A stretch of 64,000 bases of DNA from Plantactinospora soyae (GTDB lineage Bacteria; Actinomycetota; Actinomycetes; Mycobacteriales; Micromonosporaceae): NCBI RefSeq assembly GCF_014874095.1, contig NZ_JADBEB010000001.1, positions 2,108,001-2,172,000 on the forward strand, written 5' to 3'. The position numbers were made by a program, and so were the translations under genes. Of the stretch, positions 57,072-64,000 are shown one piece after another. How positions within the stretch are numbered: the stretch's first letter is position 1; every line of letters starts with the position of its first letter. The notes below the pieces were generated by a model. It worked only from the letters and a program-made list of their open reading frames with translations. It was not told the origin of the DNA and ran no database searches.

Positions 57072-60000
57072 CCGCCGGAAAGAAGCGTTTTCGGGTCGGC
57101 GGACGGAGACTACTGGCCGTCGGACTGTCCGTGGCGGCGCTGCTCACGGTCGTGCCGTCGTACGGGGCGGCCAAAGCCCCTTCCGTCGGATCGACGGGGA
57201 ACTCCGGCGACGGCGGGACGTCTGGTGCCGGGCGGGGCGTGCCGAGGACCGCCGGCACGGTGACGCTGATCACCGGGGACGTGGTCCGGCTCGATGGGGA
57301 CGGCGAACCCTCGGTTACGCCGGGTACCGGGCGGGACGTGTCCGGCCCGGTCCGGCCCCGGACCGTCTCGTACGCCCGCTACCAGCGCGACGGCGCCTGG
57401 TACGTGGTCCCCACCGACGCCGTACCCCTGCTCCGGGCGGACCTGCTCGACGAGCGGCTGTTCGACGTCACGGGCCTGCTGGCGCAGGGGTACGACGACA
57501 GTGCCAGCCGGGTACTGCCGCTGCTGGTCCAGTACGTCGACACCGGCCAGGCCCGGCGGGCGGTCCCGTTGGCGGGAACCAGGGCTCGCCGGGTGCTGCC
57601 GGGGCTGAACCTGACCGCGAACGACCAGCCGAAGGCGACGGCAGCCCGGTTCTGGGCGGACCTGGTCCGGCAGGCGAATCCGGGGGCACGGAGCATCCCC
57701 GGCGGCGTCCGGAAGGTGTGGCTGAACGCCCGTTACCGGGCGACCCTGCAACGGAGCGTGCCGCAGATCGGCGCACCCGCGGCCTGGCAGGCGGGCTACA
57801 CCGGTGCCGGCGTCACGGTCGCGGTCCTCGACTCCGGGTACGACACCGACCATCCGGATCTGGCCGGTCGGGTGTCGGCGGCGGAGGACTTCACCGGGAC
57901 GGGGAGCGTCGAGGACCAGTTCGGCCACGGCACGCACGTGGCGGCGACCGTCGCGGGCTCGGGGGCGGGCGGTCGGCATCGCGGCGTCGCCCCGGACGCG
58001 AAGCTGGCGGTGGGCAAGGTCCTCGACGACTCCGGTCATGGACCCGAGGAGTGGATTCTCGCCGGCATGGAATGGGCGGTCACCAAGGCCGGTGCGAAGG
58101 TGGTGAACCTGAGTCTCGGCGGCGCCCCGAGCGATGGCACCGACCCGGTCAGCCAGGCGGTCGACCGGCTCAGCGCCGAACACGGCACGCTTTTCGTGGC
58201 CGCCGCCGGCAACAGAGGAGCGTACGCGCCGGTGTCGGCTCCGGCCAGCGCCGACGCGGCGCTCGCCGTCTCCAGTGTGGACTCGGCCGACCGGATCAGC
58301 GAGTTCTCCAGCCGGGGACCCCGGGTCGGGGACGGGGCAGTGAAACCGGAGCTGGCCGCGCCGGGGGAGGCGATCCTGGCCGCCCGGGCGACCGGGGCGT
58401 ACCCGGGGATCGCCGGTGATCCGGACCACGTGCCGCTCTCCGGCACCTCGATGGCCGCGCCGCATGTCGCCGGAGCGGCGGCGATCCTCGCACAGCGGCA
58501 CCCCGACTGGTCCGGTACGCAGCTCAAGGCGGCCCTGGTCGGCACCGCGACGCCGGCCCGGGAGTCCCGGGTCTTCGACGTCGGCGCCGGCCGGCTCGAC
58601 GTGGCCCGGGCCGTCATCCAGCCGGTACGGGCCGAGGTGGCCAGCCTCAACATGGATCTGGCCTGGGGGGCGCCGGGCGGCACCCGGGAACTGACCTACC
58701 GCAACGACGGGTCGATGCCGGTCACGCTGCGGCTGACGCTGAGCCTGGCCGATGCCGCCGGTCGGCCGGCCCCGCCGGGACTGGCCACGCTCGGCGCGAC
58801 GACCCTCACCGTGCCGGCCCGGGGCAGTGCCTCCGTTCCGGTGCGGATCGCAAGTCAGCGAAGGGTCGGGACGTACGGCGGGGTCGTGGTCGCCACCGCC
58901 GCCGACACCAGCGTCCGCACCCCGGTCGGGGTGCGGCAGGCCCCCGAGACGCACGAGGTCACCGTCCGGCCGCTGGACCAGCATGGCAAGCCCACCGAGG
59001 CCACCACCACGATGGTGGTCGGCACCGACGCCCAGAACACCGGGTTCCGGGAGATCACGTACGGCACGGAGCCGGTGTCGGTGCCCGCCGGGCGGTACGC
59101 CCTGCTGGCCAGCACGGATCTGCCTCCACTGTTGAACGGAGGGACTCGGAACGCCGCGCTCGGCCATCCGGGCCTGACGATCGCCGACGACACCACGGTG
59201 ACCCTGGACGCCCGGTGGGCCCGCGCCGTACCGCTCGGCGTGGCCGACCAGCCGGCGGCAACCGACGGGATGCGGCAGATCGTCATGGCTGCGCGGTTCG
59301 CCGGCAGCCCGCTCGACGCCAGCATGGCAAACCTGACCAATGCAGGCTTCGGTGAGGTGTTGGTGGGCACCGCACCCGGGGTGAGCGCCGAGGAGTTCAG
59401 CCTCAGCGACGCGGCCGTCCTGGAACGGCCGATGCTGGAGCTGTCGGCGACCGCACCGGAGCAGTTTCCGGTTTGGGCTGGCTGGCTCTGGCGACCCGGA
59501 TCGACGCCACCCTTCGAAGGGACCGCGCGACTTCCGGCCGTCCGGGTCGGAGTCGGTCCGGCCGGGAAACTGCCCGACGTGGACGTCAGCGGCGCGCTCG
59601 CCGTGCTCACCTCCACGGACGACGTGGTGGAACCGTTCGCGCTGGCCCCGGTGGTACGGCAGCTCAAGGAGCGGGGCGCCCGGATGGTGCTGACGGCGAC
59701 CAGAGAGTTCGATTGGGACGACGAGCCGCTCGCGCTGCCAACCATCGAGTCGGGACCCGGCGTTCCGGGGCTCGACCGATTCGTCGAGCTCGCCGATGCC
59801 GGGGGGCTCTTCGCGACCGTGACCGGGCAGCCGGTCAGTCCCTATCGTTACCAGCTCGTCAACCATGTTCGGGGCGCGGTCCCGGCTAACCTGGCGTACC
59901 GGCCGACGACCGCGGAACTGGCCGCCGTCCCGACCAGCTACCACGACGCGGGCGAGGGGGTCCGGTACAGCCGTGCGTACCTCCAGCTCGGCGACGGATC

Positions 60001-60844
60001 TCACGGGGTGAACATGACGGTGCCGGTGTTCGCGCCGCTGCGGCGTACCGAGTACTACACCCCGGGCAACTGGGCCATGCTGCTCGACAACAACGTCCTG
60101 TTCGACGGGGCGAGGGCGATGCTGAACCTGCGGCCGGGAGACAACCCTGCGGTCAGTTGGGACAACTCCGTGGTAGGCCCGGCGTTGACCGGACCGACCT
60201 GGGACAACCAGGGCAACCCGTGGGTGAGCCGGCACGGGGACATCGTCGACGTGACGTTGCCGATGTTCACCGACGGCAGCGGCCATCCGAGAGCCGTCGC
60301 GGCAGACGACGACAGCCCCACGGGCAGCACCAGCCTGTACCGGAACGGGCAGCTTCTCGGCACCGTCGCCGAGCCGGGGCGGGGGCAGTTCGCCGTACCG
60401 GCCGGAGCGGCGACGTACCGGCTCACCGCCTCGGCGACGCACAACTCGCCGACCTGGCGGTCGAGCACGATGGTCAGCGGGTCGTGGACCTTCCGGTCCG
60501 GTACGTCATCGGCCCGGCAGCCACTGCCACTGCTGGGAGTGCTCCTCGACGCACCGGTCGACCTGCACAACACCGTGCCGGTCGGTGACCGCCGCCCGGT
60601 GCGGATGTCGGTGCACCGGCAGGACGGGGTGGCAGAGCGACCGGTGGTGACGGTGACCGTCGCCGCCTCGTACGACGACGGCCGGAGCTGGCACGCGGTG
60701 CCGGTCAGCCGGGACGGTGCCGGTTGGCTGGCGTTGGTGCCACACGGCCGGGCCGGTCACGTGTCGCTGCGGGCGAACGTCGCCGACGCGGACGGCAACA
60801 CGGTGGAGCAGACGGTGATCCGGGCGTACCGGGTCGGCGGATAG
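57068..60844 (+). CDS. Large secreted S8 family serine peptidase (subtilase)
   Basis: A 1258-residue protease. It has a signal peptide (RRLLAVGLSVAALLTVVPSY), a propeptide-like domain to about residue 230, and a subtilisin domain with Asp255 (VAVLDSGYDTDHPD), His287 (FGHGTHVAATVAG), oxyanion Asn382 (AAAGN) and Ser461 (LSGTSMAAPHVAG). About 750 residues of beta-rich C-terminal domains follow (VTLRLTLSLADAAGRPAPPG). There is no sortase or membrane anchor. ATG 57068 overlaps the preceding stop (ATGA). It forms an operon with the ECF sigma factor and its membrane partner. Confidence 0.93.
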   Translation: MTAGKKRFRVGGRRLLAVGLSVAALLTVVPSYGAAKAPSVGSTGNSGDGGTSGAGRGVPRTAGTVTLITGDVVRLDGDGEPSVTPGTGRDVSGPVRPRTVSYARYQRDGAWYVVPTDAVPLLRADLLDERLFDVTGLLAQGYDDSASRVLPLLVQYVDTGQARRAVPLAGTRARRVLPGLNLTANDQPKATAARFWADLVRQANPGARSIPGGVRKVWLNARYRATLQRSVPQIGAPAAWQAGYTGAGVTVAVLDSGYDTDHPDLAGRVSAAEDFTGTGSVEDQFGHGTHVAATVAGSGAGGRHRGVAPDAKLAVGKVLDDSGHGPEEWILAGMEWAVTKAGAKVVNLSLGGAPSDGTDPVSQAVDRLSAEHGTLFVAAAGNRGAYAPVSAPASADAALAVSSVDSADRISEFSSRGPRVGDGAVKPELAAPGEAILAARATGAYPGIAGDPDHVPLSGTSMAAPHVAGAAAILAQRHPDWSGTQLKAALVGTATPARESRVFDVGAGRLDVARAVIQPVRAEVASLNMDLAWGAPGGTRELTYRNDGSMPVTLRLTLSLADAAGRPAPPGLATLGATTLTVPARGSASVPVRIASQRRVGTYGGVVVATAADTSVRTPVGVRQAPETHEVTVRPLDQHGKPTEATTTMVVGTDAQNTGFREITYGTEPVSVPAGRYALLASTDLPPLLNGGTRNAALGHPGLTIADDTTVTLDARWARAVPLGVADQPAATDGMRQIVMAARFAGSPLDASMANLTNAGFGEVLVGTAPGVSAEEFSLSDAAVLERPMLELSATAPEQFPVWAGWLWRPGSTPPFEGTARLPAVRVGVGPAGKLPDVDVSGALAVLTSTDDVVEPFALAPVVRQLKERGARMVLTATREFDWDDEPLALPTIESGPGVPGLDRFVELADAGGLFATVTGQPVSPYRYQLVNHVRGAVPANLAYRPTTAELAAVPTSYHDAGEGVRYSRAYLQLGDGSHGVNMTVPVFAPLRRTEYYTPGNWAMLLDNNVLFDGARAMLNLRPGDNPAVSWDNSVVGPALTGPTWDNQGNPWVSRHGDIVDVTLPMFTDGSGHPRAVAADDDSPTGSTSLYRNGQLLGTVAEPGRGQFAVPAGAATYRLTASATHNSPTWRSSTMVSGSWTFRSGTSSARQPLPLLGVLLDAPVDLHNTVPVGDRRPVRMSVHRQDGVAERPVVTVTVAASYDDGRSWHAVPVSRDGAGWLALVPHGRAGHVSLRANVADADGNTVEQTVIRAYRVGG

Positions 60845-60851
60845 CGCGGTG

Positions 60852-60894
60852 GGTGGGGATTCCGTTGGTCGGCGGTGACCGCGGGATCCCCACC
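60852..60894 (+). terminator. Hairpin after the subtilase gene
   Basis: Arms GGTGGGGAT (60852-60860) and ATCCCCACC (60886-60894), with further inner pairing of CCG and CGG, lie eight bases after the stop codon. Confidence 0.6.
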
Positions 60895-60948
60895 GTCTTC
60901 GGCGCGATATCCAGGCGTGGGCATCGGGCCGGTGGCGGCCGGCGGCCC

Positions 60949-61074
60949 TCATCGAACCTCTTCGAGAAGCTTGACCAGGTCGGCCGCGGTGACCGGGCGT
61001 CCCGGGGCGGTGAACATGCCGATCGGGTCGAGATGGGCCAGTTGGGCGGGGGTACCCGGCGCGGCGACTGACAC
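60949..61074 (-). other. Short C-terminal-like fragment, no recognised family
   Basis: The minus strand from GTG 61072-61074 reads SVAAPGTPAQLAHLDPIGMF, then TAPGRPVTAADLVKLLEEVR and stop. The end looks like a genuine protein C terminus, but nothing convincing precedes it and no ribosome binding site is visible. It may be a remnant. The rest of 60,895-61,494 shows no other gene. Confidence 0.3.
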
Positions 61075-61494
61075 GCACGAGGGTGCCAGCCATGATCGAG
61101 TGTGGCGGGGACCGACGTAAGAGGTACGGCGCGCCTGACGGCTACGGCGCGGCGTTGGCAGTCGAGCGGAGAGGCTGGGTCCGTGCAGGAGGGTCGGATC
61201 GATTGCGACGAGCGGTTCGCGGTTGGTACGGATACCAATGGTGAACGGTCCTCGATCGAACGTACGTGGCTTTCGTTGCCGACCGGTCGGATAGTCGCTA
61301 CGGATCCGCTCGGGGCGTGGCGAGATCACCTGCTTCGTCACCGACTTCCTGTCGCAGGACGAATAGGCTGCTCCCCGGGCCGAGCGTCCGCTGGGCGTAC
61401 CACGCGCTGGAAGGTGTCATCGGTTTCCCTGGCACCGGCACCGGGTATCGGGTCAATTGACCAGGACAATTCGCCCACTGTGGAGGTGGATGTC

Positions 61495-62121
61495 GTGCAC
61501 TCGTCCCGAGCGCTCGCCACCGGAGTCGCCCTTGCCGCCGTGACGTTGACGACGCAGGGGTGCACCGCGTCCAGCGACACCACGTCATCCGGCACATCGT
61601 CGCCGGTTGCGGCCGAGACATCCGCCACGGCACCGTCCGGCGGATCGCCGTCGGGCGACACCGACCACTACGACGAGATCCTGGCCGGCGATCGCAAGGT
61701 CCTCATCCACATCGCCGAGGACGACAAGGACTGGAGCGCCACCTACGAGGGCCCGATCGCCATCGGCGACGGCACCGACGACGGCGCGCTGTTCCGCATC
61801 GTCCCGGCCGCCGGCGGCAGGCACCTACTCGAAGCGCTGCGCGCGCGTGAGGAAGGCGGCCGCTGGTGCGTCTACGGCGACACCCGCACCGAGCCAGTCA
61901 GTCTCGGCACCAAGGCATGCGCGGAGGACGAGACCACCCTTTTCAAGGTCACCAAGGCTGACGGGAGGGACGATCAGGGCCGCGTCACGCACCACCTGGC
62001 GAATGAGAAGTTCGGCGCGATCCAGGTGAAGAACGACGGCTCGGCGCTCTACATCCAGGAGGTCGGAGACGGCGGTACCCGCGGCACGTACAGCTTCGTC
62101 GACCGTGGCCCGATTGGATGA
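61495..62121 (+). CDS. Small putative lipoprotein / secreted protein
   Basis: A 208-residue protein with a hydrophobic N terminus ending in Cys (ALATGVALAAVTLTTQGCTA), a weak lipobox. A Ser/Thr/Gly-rich linker follows, then a folded domain (YDEILAGDRKVLIHIAEDDK, then DGALFRIVPAAGGRHLLEAL, WCVYGDTRTEPVSLG) with two cysteines. GTG 61495 is chosen because GGAGG lies eight bases ahead. The family is unrecognised. It is convergent with an ECF sigma factor gene, with 67 bases between them. Confidence 0.72.
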   Translation: MHSSRALATGVALAAVTLTTQGCTASSDTTSSGTSSPVAAETSATAPSGGSPSGDTDHYDEILAGDRKVLIHIAEDDKDWSATYEGPIAIGDGTDDGALFRIVPAAGGRHLLEALRAREEGGRWCVYGDTRTEPVSLGTKACAEDETTLFKVTKADGRDDQGRVTHHLANEKFGAIQVKNDGSALYIQEVGDGGTRGTYSFVDRGPIG

Positions 62122-62188
62122 GCCCCTGATCACATAGGAGTACGTCGCTGTAAGTGACTGACCGCCCGTCCTGTCGTACGTCGAAGGT

Positions 62189-63112
62189 CTATGGCTGGGA
62201 AACGTGCAGCAGTCGGAAGCGCTGTGTGCGACCGGCGTCGAGGAAGTGGAGCCAGACACCCGCAGGCGGGCAGTGCAGGGGCTTGTCGGGCGGATTCAGG
62301 AATTCGGTCTCCCACACGGAGACATCGCTACCGGCCACGACGTTGGTCAGGCGGTACCGTACGCCGTCCTCGTGATTGGCGCTGATCATGCGCGCCAACC
62401 GGCCGTACCCGTGCTCGAGAGTCCCGTCAGGCAGCGCCACCTCGGCCGATGGAGACCAGGTTTCGGCAAGCGTCGCGGCGGCCGAACCGGCACGCATCGC
62501 GGCCAGGCTCTCCTCGGCCTCCCGATGCGACCGCAGCGTGCGTGCGGCGGCATCGGGATGGGCCACCGCGGCGGTCGCCCGCAACTGTTCGGCAAGCTTC
62601 CTGCGTGCCTCGCTGAGCCGGCTACGCACCGTACCCACGGGTACGCCACACAGTTCGGCGATTTGCGGGTACGTGTTGGCCTCGGTGAAGTAGCGCAGCA
62701 TCGACACCACCCGCAGGTTCGGCGTCAGCTGTTCCAAGGCGTGCCACACCCAGTCCCGCAGCGCCTGCCGGTCGAGCAACTCGGCCGGGTCGGCGGCAGC
62801 GGCGGCCACGTCCACCCCGAGGTCTGCGACGAGGATCGGGCTGCGCGCGCGGAGGGAAGCCAGGCAGACCTTGCGGACGATGCCTCGCAGCCAGGGGCCG
62901 ACGGCCTCCGGGTCCCGCAGGGTAGCCAGGCGGGACAGGGCGACGACGAAAGCCTCCTGCACGGCGTCCTGCGCGTTGGGCCCGTAGCCGAGAAGGGCGT
63001 ACGCGGTGGCGAGCATCCGCGCCTCGTGACGGTGCAGCAGCGCGCCGAAGCCGGCCGCGTCGCCGGCCCGGGCGAGACGCACCAGATCCGGGTCCGATAC
63101 AGCGTCGATCAC
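62189..63112 (-). CDS. ECF sigma factor with C-terminal NTF2/SnoaL-like domain
   Basis: A 307-residue protein. Sigma region 2 is LLHRHEARMLATAYALLGYG, then AQDAVQEAFVVALSRLATLR. Region 4 is LTPNLRVVSMLRYFTEANTY, then IAELCGVPVGTVRSRLSEAR. The last 115 residues form an NTF2/SnoaL-like domain (LAETWSPSAEVALPDGTLEH, then VSVWETEFLNPPDKPLH). Similar C-terminal extensions in ECF41-type factors modulate core binding. GTG 63110-63112 is the first start. It is divergent from the carboxylesterase gene, a plausible target. Confidence 0.88.
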   Translation of the reverse strand: MIDAVSDPDLVRLARAGDAAGFGALLHRHEARMLATAYALLGYGPNAQDAVQEAFVVALSRLATLRDPEAVGPWLRGIVRKVCLASLRARSPILVADLGVDVAAAAADPAELLDRQALRDWVWHALEQLTPNLRVVSMLRYFTEANTYPQIAELCGVPVGTVRSRLSEARRKLAEQLRATAAVAHPDAAARTLRSHREAEESLAAMRAGSAAATLAETWSPSAEVALPDGTLEHGYGRLARMISANHEDGVRYRLTNVVAGSDVSVWETEFLNPPDKPLHCPPAGVWLHFLDAGRTQRFRLLHVSQP

Positions 63113-63186
63113 CGTTCAGGATTGTAGCGGCCGATATTCGCCGGCCGATCGGTCGAACTTTCGGCGCCAGGCGCGCACCTGAGGAT

Positions 63187-64000
63187 ATGAACCTCATCGC
63201 AACGACACGGGCCGGCAAGGTGCGCGGTCGGCCGACGGCCTCCGGCATGGCCTTCTTGGGAATCCCGTACGCGGCGGCGCCGTTCGGGCCGAACCGGATG
63301 CGGCCGCCGCAGCCCGTCGCCCCGTGGGAGGGCATCCGGTCTGCCACCGAGTACGGGCCGACTGTCCCCAAGGGACGCTATCCGGCGCCGTATCGCCCGT
63401 TCTTTCCCGAGATCACGGATCCGGGCCCGGAGTGCCTGAATCTGAACGTGTGGACGCCCGACCCTGCTGCCGGCGGGCTGCCGGTGCTGGTCTGGATACA
63501 CGGTGGTTCCTTCACCAACGGCTCCGGATCGGTCGGTGAGTACGACGGCAGCGCCTTCGCCGCAGCCGGGGTCGTCTGCGTGACGATCAACTACCGGTTG
63601 GCCGCCGAGGGTTTCCTGTACCTGCGAGACGGACACCCCAACCTGGGGCTGCTCGACCAGATGGCGGCCCTGCTCTGGGTACAGGACAACATCACCGCCT
63701 TCGGTGGGGATCCCAGCCGGGTCACCGTGGCGGGCGGATCTGCGGGCGCGATCAGCGCCGTCACGCTGATGTCGATGCCTGCGGCCAAGGGCCTGTTCAG
63801 CCGCGTGATCGCGCAGAGCGGCGCGGCCGCCAACACGCTCACCATCGCGCAAGGGCTGCTGGTCGCCGGTCACCTCGCCGATGCGCTCGGCGTGGAACCC
63901 ACCCGTACGGCCATCGAGAACGTTCCCCTGCAAACGCTGGTCGCTGCCGCTTCAGACCTGGTCACCGAGGTCCAGACCGCCCCCGATCCCGCGAAGTGGG
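63187..64000 (+). CDS. Type-B carboxylesterase, N-terminal part (runs off the window)
   Basis: The first 271 residues of a carboxylesterase/para-nitrobenzyl esterase: FLGIPYAAAPFGPNRMRPPQ, CLNLNVWTPDP, the oxyanion WIHGGSFTNGSGS, and the nucleophile Ser185 in VTVAGGSAGAIS. The acid and His lie beyond the window. There is no signal peptide, so it is probably cytosolic. ATG 63187 is preceded by GAGGAT at close spacing. It is divergent from the ECF sigma gene across 74 bases. Confidence 0.9.
   Translation, partial: MNLIATTRAGKVRGRPTASGMAFLGIPYAAAPFGPNRMRPPQPVAPWEGIRSATEYGPTVPKGRYPAPYRPFFPEITDPGPECLNLNVWTPDPAAGGLPVLVWIHGGSFTNGSGSVGEYDGSAFAAAGVVCVTINYRLAAEGFLYLRDGHPNLGLLDQMAALLWVQDNITAFGGDPSRVTVAGGSAGAISAVTLMSMPAAKGLFSRVIAQSGAAANTLTIAQGLLVAGHLADALGVEPTRTAIENVPLQTLVAAASDLVTEVQTAPDPAKW

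Noticed and set aside
57110-60442. 1110-codon open frame on the minus strand
   Set aside because: It is the antisense shadow of the subtilase gene; high GC keeps it open. Arg/Gly/Pro-rich composition, no domains.

Overview
The window is high-GC actinobacterial DNA. Codon usage, the abundance of GTACCG/CGTACG, frequent GTG starts and the gene families present suggest a Micromonosporaceae member (Micromonospora or a relative). This is an inference from composition and gene content; no 16S or marker phylogeny was possible.

Layout. 1-27,134 looks like conserved chromosomal core. It holds a Nudix fragment, a CBS-pair protein, an aminotransferase, CorA, a cyclophilin and rhomboid pair, a thiolase, an OmpR-type two-component pair, a family 2 glycosyltransferase, and a split transketolase (one half frameshifted) divergent from soxR. 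It continues with a Tat-exported glucuronyl C5-epimerase, tRNA-Ser(TGA), a methyltransferase, FhuF with an iron box, an XRE-peptide deformylase fusion, a flavohemoglobin, a histone-H1-like protein, tRNA-Ser(GCT) and tRNA-Arg(ACG).

27,135-36,700 is accessory DNA immediately 3' of tRNA-Arg. It begins with a truncated, frameshifted tyrosine integrase and carries two GAF-ANTAR regulators, a STAS protein, a fatty-acid desaturase, an AI-2E-type transporter and an alpha/beta hydrolase. Several decayed genes (DUF5994-like, metE-like) lie among them. 36,700-47,850 is a signalling and transport block: a CPBP protease, an intact NarL-type kinase/regulator pair, a MerR-controlled hydrolase, a beta-lactamase-fold protein, and a second near-identical response regulator. 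The kinase partner of that second regulator has lost its middle. A MacB/FtsX-type ABC exporter is divergent from it.

48,722-54,332 is the most striking locus: nine genes on the minus strand, mostly overlapping or spaced by a few bases. They encode a thymidylate-synthase-like protein without a visible catalytic Cys, two unrecognised proteins, a cupin, GTP cyclohydrolase I, a two-subunit thiamine-diphosphate decarboxylase of the phosphonopyruvate/sulfopyruvate type, a phosphoribosyltransferase-like protein and a Nudix hydrolase. Transposase debris flanks both sides. I read it as an acquired pathway for a modified nucleotide, nucleoside or pterin; the product is unknown.

54,800-64,000 holds an ECF sigma factor in an operon with a CU044_5270-like membrane protein and a large subtilase, a small lipoprotein, an ECF sigma factor with a C-terminal NTF2-like domain, and the start of a type-B carboxylesterase.

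Short GC-rich tandem repeats of about 12-31 bp recur at gene ends, in intergenic spacers and inside a kinase N terminus. Strong hairpins close most convergent gene pairs.
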